This document shows, one piece after another, positions 26,394 to 35,326 of a stretch of 64,000 bases of DNA. The stretch's first letter is position 1. Each line of letters starts with the position of its first letter. Source of the stretch: Verrucomicrobiota bacterium (GTDB lineage Bacteria > Verrucomicrobiota > Verrucomicrobiia > Opitutales > Opitutaceae). The notes below the pieces were generated by a model. That model saw only the letters and a program-made list of their open reading frames with translations, was not told the DNA's origin and searched no databases. The stretch spans positions 10,845 through 74,844 of the forward strand of contig JAEWNN010000013.1 of assembly GCA_023457035.1 (NCBI GenBank), read 5' to 3'. The position numbers were made by a program, and so were the translations under genes.

Positions 26394-27302
26394 ATGTCCG
26401 CTTCCGATTCCCCCAGTGGCCCGGCGACGCCCGGCCTGAGTGCTACCGATGAGGCGTTGTTGCGCGAGTCGCTGAAACGTTGCTCGCCCGCCACCTTGGA
26501 GGCGGCGCTGGCTTACCGGCGCACGGGCGAGGTCACGGCGGTCCCGACGGTGGTGCTGGGCATCATCGAGCGGTTCGTGGATCCGGAGCACCGGCCGCGG
26601 CTGAAGACGGGGGCGACGGACCTGCGGGTGATCGAGGACCTCGGGGTCGATTCGCTGACGATGCTCGAGATCGTGATGCTCGTGGAGGAGAGCCTGAAGG
26701 TCTCCATCAAGAACGAGGAGCTGCGCGACCTGCGCACGATCGCCGACATCAACGCCTTCATCGAGGCGCGGATCTCCGGCAAGGCGGTGCCGACGCCGCC
26801 CAAGCACTACCCGCCGGAGGCGGTGGCGGAGGCGATGCCGATGCAGCCGCCGTTTCTCTTCATCCAGGAAGCCGCGGTGGGGTCGGCGATGGCGACCGGG
26901 CGCTACCAGGTCGCGGGCACGGAGTTTTTTCTCCAGGGGCATTTCAAGAACAACCCGGTGTTGCCGGCCTCGATCATGCTCGAGGCGCTCGGTCAGCTCG
27001 CGGTGCTGTTCCTGCTGCGCAGCGGAGCGGCGGAGCTCGAGCAACCGGTCGATCCGGCGGCGGTGTTCTTCACCAGTTGCGAGGGCGTACGTTGCTCGCG
27101 GGTGGTGAAGCCGGGCGAAACCCTGCTGCTTTCCGTGCGGCCGAAGCGGATCAAGGCGCCGCTGGCGACCTTCGAGGGCACGGTGAAGGTGGGCGACGAG
27201 AAGGCGGCGTTCGCCGAGGAGATCACGCTCACGTTTGGCTACGTGGGGCAGGTGCCGGCGGCGGCCGCGGTTGCCGCACCCGCGCCGGCTCCTGCGGCCT
27301 GA
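26394..27302 (+). CDS. Acyl carrier protein fused to FabZ/FabA-like hotdog dehydratase
   Basis: 302 residues. Residues about 45-130 form an ACP domain: VIEDLGVDSLTMLEIVMLVE, where the Ser of DSL is the phosphopantetheine site. Residues about 140-290 form a hotdog dehydratase domain: FLQGHFKNNPVLPASIMLEA keeps the FabZ catalytic His (GHF) and Glu, although the usual Pro-Gly after it reads Pro-Ala. The C-terminus is a Pro/Ala tail. It should act on acyl chains tethered to its own ACP. The fusion suggests a specialised lipid or polyketide-like pathway; no partner synthase is adjacent. Confidence 0.85.
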   Translation: MSASDSPSGPATPGLSATDEALLRESLKRCSPATLEAALAYRRTGEVTAVPTVVLGIIERFVDPEHRPRLKTGATDLRVIEDLGVDSLTMLEIVMLVEESLKVSIKNEELRDLRTIADINAFIEARISGKAVPTPPKHYPPEAVAEAMPMQPPFLFIQEAAVGSAMATGRYQVAGTEFFLQGHFKNNPVLPASIMLEALGQLAVLFLLRSGAAELEQPVDPAAVFFTSCEGVRCSRVVKPGETLLLSVRPKRIKAPLATFEGTVKVGDEKAAFAEEITLTFGYVGQVPAAAAVAAPAPAPAA

Positions 27303-27324
27303 GCCGGAGGAATCTGGAAACGAA

Positions 27325-27350
27325 AAGAGCCGGCCATCACGCCGGCTCTT
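27325..27350. terminator. Bidirectional terminator between ACP-dehydratase and galM
   Basis: AAGAGCCGGC (27325-27334) pairs with GCCGGCTCTT (27341-27350) around a 6-base loop. The stem ends in A on one side and T on the other, so it can serve both convergent genes. Confidence 0.8.
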
Positions 27351-27375
27351 CTCGTGGGGGCCCTCTGCCGAGACC

Positions 27376-28446
27376 TCAGCGGGTGCTGAACCGGTACACG
27401 GTGGCCGTGGCGTAGCGTTCCCCGGGGCGCAGGATCGTGTTCGGGAAACTCGGCTGGTTGGGCGAGTCGGGGAAGTGCTGCGCCTCGAGGCAGAAACCGC
27501 TGCGCTGCGGGTAGGGCTGGCCGCGTTTGCCGATGAGCGAGCCGTCCAACCAGTTGCCGGAGTAGAGCTGGAAGCCGGGCTCCTCGGTGAGCATCTCCAG
27601 CACGCGGCCGGTCTCGGGCTCGTACACCTCGGCGGCGGGGGCGAGCTTCCGGTCGGCGACGGGGTCGACGACATAGTTGTGGTCGTAGCCGTTGCCGTAC
27701 TCGAGCTGCGGGTGCTTCGCGGCGATGCGGCTGCCGATGGGCTGCGGCGCGGTGAAGTCGAAGGGCGTGCCGGCGACGGGCGCGAGCTCGCCGGTGGGGA
27801 TCAGGTTGGCGGCGACGGGCGTGAAGCGCGCGGCGTGGAGCTTGAGCTGGTGGTCGAGGATGGTGCCACGGCCTTCGCCCCGGAGGTTGAAGTACGAGTG
27901 GTTGGTGAGGTTGACCGGGGTGGCCTGGTCGGTTGTCGCCGAGTAGTCGATGCGCAGCTCGTTGGCGTCGGTCAGGCGGTACTCGACGGTGACGGCGAGG
28001 TTGCCGGGGAAACCCTGCTCGCCGTCGCGGCTGAGGTGGGTGAGGCGCAGGCCGGCGACGCCGGGCTCCTTGAAGGGGGTCGCGTTCCACAGGACCTTGT
28101 CGAAGCCGAGCGGGCCGCCGTGGAGGTTGCAGGGCTGGCCGGCGGGCGTGTTGTTGGCGGCGAGGGTGTAGGTGCGCCCGTCGACGGTGAACTGCGCGCC
28201 GCCGATGCGGTTGCCGAAGCGGCCGATGGTGGCACCGAAGAAGGGCGAGCGGTCGACGTAGGGCTCGACCGAGGCGAAACCGAGCACGATGTCGTCGAGC
28301 TGTCCGGTGCGATCCGGCACGAGGAGGCGCACGAGGATGCCGCCGAAGTCGGTGATCTCGGCGCGGGCACCGGACTTGTTCTGGAGGAGGTGGAGACGGG
28401 TTTCACGGCCGTCGGGAAGGCGGCCGAAGGGTTGGCTGATGAACAT
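27376..28446 (-). CDS. galM: Aldose 1-epimerase (mutarotase)
   Basis: 356 residues from ATG 28446. Features: ITDFGGILVRLLVPDRTGQL, RFGNRIGGAQFTVDGR, the substrate loop PCNLHGGPLGFDK (His), VNLTNHSYFNLRGEG (catalytic His in NHSYFNL) and a C-terminal FCLEAQHFPDSPNQPSFPN carrying the catalytic Glu. It interconverts alpha and beta anomers of glucose/galactose. It is divergent from a sodium:solute symporter gene, which fits sugar uptake and use. Confidence 0.93.
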   Translation of the reverse strand: MFISQPFGRLPDGRETRLHLLQNKSGARAEITDFGGILVRLLVPDRTGQLDDIVLGFASVEPYVDRSPFFGATIGRFGNRIGGAQFTVDGRTYTLAANNTPAGQPCNLHGGPLGFDKVLWNATPFKEPGVAGLRLTHLSRDGEQGFPGNLAVTVEYRLTDANELRIDYSATTDQATPVNLTNHSYFNLRGEGRGTILDHQLKLHAARFTPVAANLIPTGELAPVAGTPFDFTAPQPIGSRIAAKHPQLEYGNGYDHNYVVDPVADRKLAPAAEVYEPETGRVLEMLTEEPGFQLYSGNWLDGSLIGKRGQPYPQRSGFCLEAQHFPDSPNQPSFPNTILRPGERYATATVYRFSTR

Positions 28447-28722
28447 GGCTGCGGAATGAGAAAGGGAAGGGGGCGCAGGGGCCGGCGCCATCACGATCCA
28501 GCGAGGCGGGTCGGTCGAGAAACAAAGCCGGCGGCGCGGCCGGTATCTGCATCTGACGTTTTAACCGCCCGTCTTGTTGGTGCGCGGCCGGGATTTTCGT
28601 TTGCTCGCCGGCAGCGGCTCCGGCTTAACACTGGGTCGCATCCGGATGCTTCGGATGTCTCCCCAGCCCCCCGTCGCAGCCCTCAACCAACCCACCCGCC
28701 GCCCCCCGCGGTGTCTCTCCGT

Positions 28723-30570
28723 ATGTCCGACACGTTCAGTATCTTCACGATCGATATCGTCGTCTTCTTCCTCTTCCTCGCGGCCGTCATCGCGGTCGGC
28801 CTGATCAAGTCGAGGGGCGAAGGCAAGGACAGCGAGTCCTACTTCCTGGCCGGCCGCGGCCTGAAATGGTGGCTGATCGGCGTCTCGCTGATCGCCGCCA
28901 ATATCTCCTCCGAGCAGTTCGTCGGCATGTCGGGCCAGGCGGCCGACTATCTCGGCATGGCGATCGCCAGCTACGAGTGGATGGCGGCGATCACGTTGGT
29001 GGTGGTGGCGTTCTTCTTCCTGCCGTACTTCCTGCGCACGGGCATCTTCACCATCCCGCAGTTTCTCGAGCATCGCTACAACCCCACCGCGCGCACGCTC
29101 ATGGCCGCCGCCACGATGATCCTGCTCATCGGCGTGTCGTTGACGGGGGTCATCTACGCCGGGGCGCTCACGATGAGCGAGTTGTTCGCCAACTACGCGT
29201 TCTTCGGTGTCACGCTGACGCTGACCAACTGGTGCTGGATCATCGGCATGGTGGCGGCCGTCTACATCGCCGCCGGCGGTCTCAACGCCTCGGCCTGGGC
29301 CGACCTCATCCAAGGCATCGCCCTGATCGTCTGCGGCGCCATCATCGCCTATTTCGCGATGAGCAAGCTCGGCGACACCCCGGTGGCGGCGCTCACCGCC
29401 GGCAGCGCCAACCCCGATCCGGTGGCCGACGGCGCCGGTGGTTTCACCAAGCTACTCGCGCTCAACCGCGACAAGATGAGCATGATCCTGCCCTCGGGCG
29501 ACAAGAACATCCCCTGGACGGCGCTCATCATCGGCCTGTGGATTCCGAATTTCTACTACTGGGGCCTCAACCAGTACATCACCCAGCGCATCCTCGGCTC
29601 CGCCTCCCTGCGCGAGGGCCAGAAGGGCATCGTGTTCGCCGCGGCGATGAAACTCGTGATCCCCTTCATCATCGTCATTCCCGGCATCATCGCCTTCAAC
29701 CTCTACAGCAAGGACCTCGCCGTCGCCCAGGAACGCGCCAACGAGCGCGCCATCCTCCGCGAGGTGGGCAACACGGGATCGAAGACGTTCTTTGTCGTCG
29801 ACGAAACCTGGATCGGCAAACACGCCGAACTGCAGGCCAAGGTCGCGGCGCACAATGCCGCGGTCCGCGCCGCCGGTGGCGAGATCAAGGAGGTCGAGAT
29901 CAAGAGCGGCTACAAGTTCGATGCCGCCCTCAATCTCCTCATCAAGAATCTCATCCCGCAGAACTCCGGTCTCGTCGGCTTCGTGCTCGCCGCGCTGCTC
30001 GGCGCGATTGTCAGTTCGCTGGCTGCCGTGCTCAATGCCGCCTCGACCATCTTCACGATGGACATTTTCCAGCGGAACTTCGCGCCGCAGGCGGCGCAGC
30101 GCACCCTCGTGACCGTGGGCCGCATCTCCGTGGGCGTCTTCGCGGTGATCGGCTGCCTCGTGGCCCCGAACCTCGACAAATTCGGCTCCATCTTCGCGTA
30201 CATCCAGGAGTTCCAGGGGTACGCCTCGCCCGGCATTCTGGCGGTGTTCGTCTTTGGCTTCATCAACCGTCGCGCTCCGGGCTATACCGGCGTCGTGGGT
30301 TTGTTGCTCAACCCGATCCTCTTCCACTTCTTCAAGGTCGCGGCGCCCGGGTTGGCCTTCCTCGATCGCATGGCCGTGTGCTTCGGCATCGTCATGGCCG
30401 TCATGTGGGTCATCGGCCTGCTCAAGCCGCTGCCGGAGCCGGTGGTCTTCAAGACCAACACCAACCTGAACCTCACCGCTTCGGCCGGTTCCAAGACCGC
30501 CGGCATCGTGGTCGTGGTGGCGACACTCATCCTCTACGTGATCTTCAGCCCGCTGGGCATCGCGCGCTGA
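28723..30570 (+). CDS. Sodium:solute symporter, SSS/SGLT family
   Basis: 615 residues from ATG 28723, with about 14 transmembrane helices. SSS signatures: FLAGRGLKWWLIGVSLIAAN, ISSEQFVGMSGQAADYLG, YLWmotif-like IPQFLEHRYNPTART and NFYYWGLNQYITQRILGS, which is typical of SGLT-type sugar transporters. Between two late helices lies a soluble insert of about 80 residues (VGNTGSKTFFVVDETWIG... IKSGYKFDAALNLLIKN). Divergent from galM over a 276-bp spacer that must carry both promoters. I infer galactose/glucose-type uptake. Confidence 0.87.
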   Translation: MSDTFSIFTIDIVVFFLFLAAVIAVGLIKSRGEGKDSESYFLAGRGLKWWLIGVSLIAANISSEQFVGMSGQAADYLGMAIASYEWMAAITLVVVAFFFLPYFLRTGIFTIPQFLEHRYNPTARTLMAAATMILLIGVSLTGVIYAGALTMSELFANYAFFGVTLTLTNWCWIIGMVAAVYIAAGGLNASAWADLIQGIALIVCGAIIAYFAMSKLGDTPVAALTAGSANPDPVADGAGGFTKLLALNRDKMSMILPSGDKNIPWTALIIGLWIPNFYYWGLNQYITQRILGSASLREGQKGIVFAAAMKLVIPFIIVIPGIIAFNLYSKDLAVAQERANERAILREVGNTGSKTFFVVDETWIGKHAELQAKVAAHNAAVRAAGGEIKEVEIKSGYKFDAALNLLIKNLIPQNSGLVGFVLAALLGAIVSSLAAVLNAASTIFTMDIFQRNFAPQAAQRTLVTVGRISVGVFAVIGCLVAPNLDKFGSIFAYIQEFQGYASPGILAVFVFGFINRRAPGYTGVVGLLLNPILFHFFKVAAPGLAFLDRMAVCFGIVMAVMWVIGLLKPLPEPVVFKTNTNLNLTASAGSKTAGIVVVVATLILYVIFSPLGIAR

Positions 30571-30593
30571 GCACCGCGTTTTTCCGACTCCAG

Positions 30594-30623
30594 GCCTCGG
30601 CGGTTCTCCGCCGGGGCTTTTTT
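30594..30623 (+). terminator. Intrinsic terminator of the symporter gene
   Basis: GCCTCGGCGG (30594-30603) pairs with CCGCCGGGGC (30608-30617) and six T follow. Confidence 0.88.
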
Positions 30624-30822
30624 GTCGCCGCCGCCGGCCGGGGCCGGCGCTGGCGATCAGTGGGGGCCGGCGAAAATCCCGCTTGCCTCCCCGGGCGCGG
30701 TCGGGTGCTCTCGGCGCTTTTCCCGTCCGCAACAACAACCAAGACAACCAACCCTTGATCCCAAGGGTGATCGCAAGGCAGCCCTCGTTGGCGGCCTGTG
30801 GCGACGAATGGAGCCATAGATT

Positions 30823-31740
30823 ATGAACATCGTTATCAAAGACCTGCTCGATGCCGGCGTGCATTTCGGCCACCAGACCAAGCGCTGGAACCCGAAGTCC
30901 AAGAAGTACATCTTCGATCACCGCCAAGGCGTGTCGATCGTTGACCTCGAGAAGACCTTCGAACTGCTCGGCAAGGCCTGCGAGTTCGTCACCAATCACG
31001 TCGCCGAGGGGAAGAACATCCTCCTGGTCGGCACCAAGCGCCAGGCGCAGGACATCATCCGCGAGGCGGCCACCGCCACCGGCATGCCCTATGCCGTGAA
31101 CCGCTGGCTCGGCGGCACCCTCACGAACTTCGAGACCATCAAGACCTCGATGGCCAAGTTCAAGAAGTGGCAGAAGATGGATACCGACGGCGAGCTCGCG
31201 AAGCTCCCGAAGAAGGAGGAGTCCAAGATCCGCCGCGAGATGGCCCGCATGCAGCGCAACTTCGACGGCATCACCGAGATGAGCGAGATCCCCGCCGCCA
31301 TGTACGTGGTGGACATCAACCACGAGGACATCGCCGTGGCCGAGGGCACCCGCTGCAACATCCCCGTCATCGCCCTCGTCGACACCAATTCCGACCCGAC
31401 CAAGGTCACCTTCCCGATCCCGGGCAACGACGACGCCGTGAAGTCGGTGCGCATCATCACCGACACCATCGTCGAGGCCATCCAGGCCGGCCTGGCCCAG
31501 CGTGAGAGCCGCAAGGCCACCCGCGCGGCCGAGCAGAAGGCCGCCGCGGCTGCCCAGCGCGCCGCCGCCGAGATCGATCTCTCGAAGGTCGAGGTGCCTG
31601 CCGCCGCCAAGGACCTCGTCGAGGAGGCTGTCGGTGGCGACGAGACCCCGGCGCCCGCCGGCACCGGTGCCGCGCCCGCCAAGAAGCGCCCGGCCACCCG
31701 CCGCCCGGCCGCCAAGAAGCCCGAGCCGAAGGCCGAGTAA
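30823..31740 (+). CDS. rpsB: 30S ribosomal protein S2 with C-terminal extension
   Basis: 305 residues. The S2 body (about 1-225) is standard: LLDAGVHFGHQTKRWNPKSK, NRWLGGTLTNFETIKTSM, IPVIALVDTNSDPTKVTFPI. After that comes an extra 75-residue tail rich in Ala, Lys, Arg and Pro (ending KKRPATRRPAAKKPEPKAE), absent from E. coli S2. First gene of the rpsB-tsf pair. The tail is positively charged and may touch rRNA; that is inference. Confidence 0.97.
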   Translation: MNIVIKDLLDAGVHFGHQTKRWNPKSKKYIFDHRQGVSIVDLEKTFELLGKACEFVTNHVAEGKNILLVGTKRQAQDIIREAATATGMPYAVNRWLGGTLTNFETIKTSMAKFKKWQKMDTDGELAKLPKKEESKIRREMARMQRNFDGITEMSEIPAAMYVVDINHEDIAVAEGTRCNIPVIALVDTNSDPTKVTFPIPGNDDAVKSVRIITDTIVEAIQAGLAQRESRKATRAAEQKAAAAAQRAAAEIDLSKVEVPAAAKDLVEEAVGGDETPAPAGTGAAPAKKRPATRRPAAKKPEPKAE

Positions 31741-31767
31741 TCGCCGCACCCCGCCCTGTTTCAATAC

Positions 31768-32361
<594 letters not shown>

Positions 32362-32385
32362 GCGCCGGCTCCCCAGACCGTTTCC

Positions 32386-32425
32386 AACGGGCGTCGTCCA
32401 CACCGGGCGGCGCCCGTTTCTTTTT
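32386..32425 (+). terminator. Intrinsic terminator of rpsB-tsf
   Basis: AACGGGCG (32386-32393) pairs with CGCCCGTT (32411-32418), with further pairing inside, followed by a T-rich tract. Confidence 0.8.
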
Positions 32426-32458
32426 GCCCGGCCGGCGGGGCCGCCGCGCTCGCCCACG

Positions 32459-32485
32459 AAAAAGGCCGGCGTGCAGGCCGGCCTT
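32459..32485 (-). terminator. Terminator of tRNA-Ala
   Basis: AAGGCCGGC (32462-32470) pairs with GCCGGCCTT (32477-32485); a T-run follows on the minus strand, 12 bases after the tRNA 3' end. Confidence 0.88.
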
Positions 32486-32496
32486 CTTCAACACTC

Positions 32497-32572
32497 TGGT
32501 GGAGCCGAGGGGGATCGAACCCCTGACCTCGTCGTTGCGAACGACGCGCTCTTCCAACTGAGCTACGACCCC
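32497..32572 (-). tRNA. tRNA-Ala (anticodon CGC)
   Basis: 76 bases including an encoded CCA. On the minus strand it begins GGGGTCGTAGCTCAG, the anticodon arm is CGTCG-TTCGCAA-CGACG (anticodon CGC, reading codon GCG), and the T-arm is GGGGTTCGATCCCC. The acceptor strand pairs GGGGTCG with CGGCTCC, one G-T pair at each of two positions. Confidence 0.95.
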
Positions 32573-32846
32573 GGAACCAGAAAGGGCCGGGATTGAGGGC
32601 GGTTTCTCGCTCCGAGTAAACACGAAATTCGCCGGAAAATGATCGTCGCCGCGCGCACGCGACGCGCCCCGGCCCACGGCGAATGCGGCCGTTGGGTGAA
32701 AACGGCGGGCATCGTCGGACTTCCTCGGTGACAAATCCGGAAAACTCCCCATGCTGCCGGCTGTCCGGCGCTTTTGCGGTCGGACGGCGGGAGAGCCGAC
32801 TGAACGGCCCCCCGTCTGATGCAGACCTGAAATTGAAAATACACCG

Positions 32847-33251
32847 ATGAAAAAGACGAAGACTCCCGCCGGCGCCGCTTCCCGCGCCACTGCCACGAAG
32901 AAGCCTGCCGCCAAGCCCGTGGTGGCCGCCGCTCCGGTGCCCGCTCCCGCGCCGAAGCCGGTGGTCGCGGTCAAGCCGGCCAAGAAGTCCGGCCCGCAGC
33001 CCACCGTGATCCAGGCCAACCTCGATGTCGGCTTTGGCAACACGCTCTACATCCGCGGCGAAGGCCCGGGGCTGAACTGGGATCGTGGCCAGACGCTCGA
33101 CTGCCAGAAGGACGATCTCTGGTCCTTCACCATCGAGGCGGCCGCCAAGCCGATCATCTTCAAATTCCTGATCAACGACGAGACGTGGTGCACGGGTGAC
33201 GACTATGTCGTCGAGCCGGGCAACAAGATCACCCTCGTCCCGACGTTCTGA
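32847..33251 (+). CDS. Small CBM48/CBM20-like protein with basic N-terminal tail
   Basis: 134 residues. Residues 1-50 are a low-complexity Lys/Ala/Pro stretch. Residues about 52-134 form a beta-sandwich resembling starch/glycogen-binding modules: ANLDVGFGNTLYIRGEGPGL, NWDRGQTLDCQKDDLWSFTI, IIFKFLINDETWCTGDDYVV. The GxxxxLYIRGxGPxLNW and FKFLxNDxxW patterns are those of CBM48-like domains. No enzyme domain is attached. The basic tail could target nucleic acid or a membrane; function unknown. Confidence 0.7.
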   Translation: MKKTKTPAGAASRATATKKPAAKPVVAAAPVPAPAPKPVVAVKPAKKSGPQPTVIQANLDVGFGNTLYIRGEGPGLNWDRGQTLDCQKDDLWSFTIEAAAKPIIFKFLINDETWCTGDDYVVEPGNKITLVPTF

Positions 33252-33345
33252 TTGCGGGCCCGGGATCGGCGGCCGTCTGGTGGCGCCGATCCATGCCCGT
33301 GGGCCGGCGTCGATCGGCCCTGTTTGCGCCCTCCTGCTGGCTGCG

Positions 33346-34032
33346 TCAGCGCGAGCCGCAACGGGGGGCTTCGTCGGGATTCAGCTCCAGCAGGCGGTTC
33401 CGCAGCGTGCCGAGCGGCTCCTCGTTGTGTTCGAGGAGGTCGGCTCCCCATTCCTCGGCGTGTAACTCGACGCGCGAGAACGGACGGGGCAGGTAGAACC
33501 GGTCCCAGCTCGGCAGCCGCCATGCCGCCGCGAAGCGCATGCCGACCAGGATTGTGGTCGCTCCGGTTTTGCGGGCGAGGATCACTCCGCCGCCCTTCAA
33601 GTCGTAGCAAGGGCCCCGCGGCCCGTCGGGCGTGATGCCGATGTCTTCACCGTGGCGGAGCTTCTCGGCCAGGGCGTGCATTGCCTCGCGGCCGAACCGA
33701 CTGCTGGAGCCGCGCACGGTGCGCAAGCCGACGACCTCGAAGAAGGCGGCCAGCCAGGCGCCGTCCTTGCTGGCGCTGACGAGTGCGTAGAGGCGTTTGC
33801 CCTTGCGGAAGCGGCGGTAGAGTTCGGCGGCGATGAAGAGGCGATTGTGCCAGAGCGTGAAGATCGCGGCCTGATCGAGTCGCCCCATCACCCGGCGTGT
33901 CGCCTCGTCGGCCTCGATGCGCACGGTGCGGCACCAGAGGCGGACGAGCAGCCCCAGCGGCCAGAGCAGGAGTCGCCGCCAGCCGACGATGGCATGGATG
34001 CGGCGCGGACTGGGCTGCGGAGTTTCGGTCAC
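33346..34032 (-). CDS. Lysophospholipid acyltransferase-like protein, DUF374 family
   Basis: 228 residues from GTG 34032 (a TTG two codons earlier is also possible). DUF374 features: a membrane-associated N-terminus (LLLWPLGLLVRLWCRT), TLWHNRLFIAAELYRRFRKG in place of the HxxxxD box, VSASKDGAWLAAFFEVVGLR, and ITPDGPRGPCYDLKGGGVIL, the diagnostic TPDGPRGP. The family is thought to acylate lipid A or phospholipid precursors. Convergent with the CBM-like gene. Confidence 0.85.
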   Translation of the reverse strand: MTETPQPSPRRIHAIVGWRRLLLWPLGLLVRLWCRTVRIEADEATRRVMGRLDQAAIFTLWHNRLFIAAELYRRFRKGKRLYALVSASKDGAWLAAFFEVVGLRTVRGSSSRFGREAMHALAEKLRHGEDIGITPDGPRGPCYDLKGGGVILARKTGATTILVGMRFAAAWRLPSWDRFYLPRPFSRVELHAEEWGADLLEHNEEPLGTLRNRLLELNPDEAPRCGSR

Positions 34033-34274
34033 CGCCAAGGTTTAGGCGAGCCGGTGGACGTGCGGCAACACCGGAGGGGCCGGAGTCGCCGCGCGTCCGC
34101 TGTCGTCTGCCTCGGCTCGGGCCCGGGCGTTCCGCTGGCGCCGGGGCTTGCGGCCCCGCGCTGGGGCCGCAGGGTGACGCACATGAGCAATGGTTGCCAA
34201 CCGGCCGAGTCTTGGGTCCCCGACCGAAGGGGAGCGGCGGGGGGGGCGCACGCTTCGCGCGGGAGGAGGACCCC

Positions 34275-34559
34275 GTGAGCGCGTTCGTCCCTCCCGGCGA
34301 CTGCCCGGCCTGCGGCGAGCCCGTGCCGGCGGGAGCCAGGGCGTGCCCGCATTGTGGATCCGACGAACGCACCGGCTGGAGCGAGGAAACCTACCTCGAT
34401 GGCGTCGACTTGCCCGCGGAACCGGACGACGGGGAGTGCCGGCGCATCGAGGAGCGCGAGATCGGCGACGGTCTGCCGCGGGGCGGCCGGGCGTGGCTGG
34501 CGGTCGGGCTGGCGGTGCTGCTCGCGCTGGTGCTCAGCGGCGCGTGGTGGCTGCTGTGA
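34275..34559 (+). CDS. Small zinc-ribbon membrane protein
   Basis: 94 residues from GTG 34275, preceded by AGGAGGA 5 bases upstream, the best ribosome site in this part of the window. The N-terminus is a zinc ribbon (CPACGEPVPAGARACPHCGS, CxxC-CxxC), followed by an acidic linker and a single C-terminal transmembrane helix (AWLAVGLAVLLALVLSGAWW). Such tail-anchored zinc-ribbon proteins are common and uncharacterised. Its stop is 2 bases from the convergent HAD-phosphatase gene. Confidence 0.75.
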   Translation: MSAFVPPGDCPACGEPVPAGARACPHCGSDERTGWSEETYLDGVDLPAEPDDGECRRIEEREIGDGLPRGGRAWLAVGLAVLLALVLSGAWWLL

Positions 34560-34561
34560 GC

Positions 34562-35218
34562 TCACGCGAGCGTGAGCCCGAACACGGCGGCCCCGAGGAT
34601 GGGTAAATCGGGATACACAGCGGTGGCGCCCGCGGCGCGCAGGTCCTGCTCGGAGTGTGTACCGGTGGCGACGCAGAAGCAGGGGATGCCAGCATTGTGC
34701 GCGGTCGCCAGGTCGAAGGGCGAGTCGCCGATCAGGCAGGCCGTGGCCGGTTCGGCGCCGAGCCGGTGCAGCGCCTCGGCGGTGAACTCGGCGGCGGGTT
34801 TGCGCCACGGGCAGTCGCGCGCGCCGAGGACGAGGTCGAGCTGCGGGGCGAGCCCGAGGTGCGCGAGGAGGGCGCGGGCGTGCTCGCCGATCTTGTTGGT
34901 GAGCACGGCGGTCTTCATCCCGCGTGCCCGGAGAGCGGCGACGAGCTCGCGGCCGCCGGGGTAGACGGTCGGATCCTCGAGCTGGATCTTCTCGGTGTAG
35001 GCCACGTGCACGCGGCAGGCCTCGGTCACGAGTTCCGCCGGCACGAAGCGCCCCATGGCGTTTTCCAACCCGCCGCCCACGGCACGCCGCACCTGCTCGA
35101 CGCTCGGCGCGGGATAGCCGAACTGCGGCAGCGTGTGGCAATACGCGCGGTGGATCGTCGTGAAGGCGTCGACCAGCGTGCCGTCGAGATCGAAGAGGAC
35201 GGTGCGGAACGGGAGCAT
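34562..35218 (-). CDS. HAD-superfamily phosphatase (phosphoglycolate phosphatase-like)
   Basis: 218 residues. HAD motif I is FDLDGTLVDAF (nucleophile and acid Asp), motif II is TAVLTNK, motif III lysine lies in CPWRKPAAEF, and motif IV is CLIGDSPFDLATAHNAGI. The cap is of the Gph/PGMB type. It probably dephosphorylates a small phosphorylated metabolite such as phosphoglycolate. Confidence 0.88.
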   Translation of the reverse strand: MLPFRTVLFDLDGTLVDAFTTIHRAYCHTLPQFGYPAPSVEQVRRAVGGGLENAMGRFVPAELVTEACRVHVAYTEKIQLEDPTVYPGGRELVAALRARGMKTAVLTNKIGEHARALLAHLGLAPQLDLVLGARDCPWRKPAAEFTAEALHRLGAEPATACLIGDSPFDLATAHNAGIPCFCVATGTHSEQDLRAAGATAVYPDLPILGAAVFGLTLA

Positions 35219-35326
35219 CGGCAGGTGAACTCGCGCGAATCGTCGCGCGGCGCAACGGCGAAGGTCCGTGGCTCCGGTTTTTCATCGCAACGACACCGCC
35301 GCGTGGCAGCGTGGGGCCCGAGCGCC

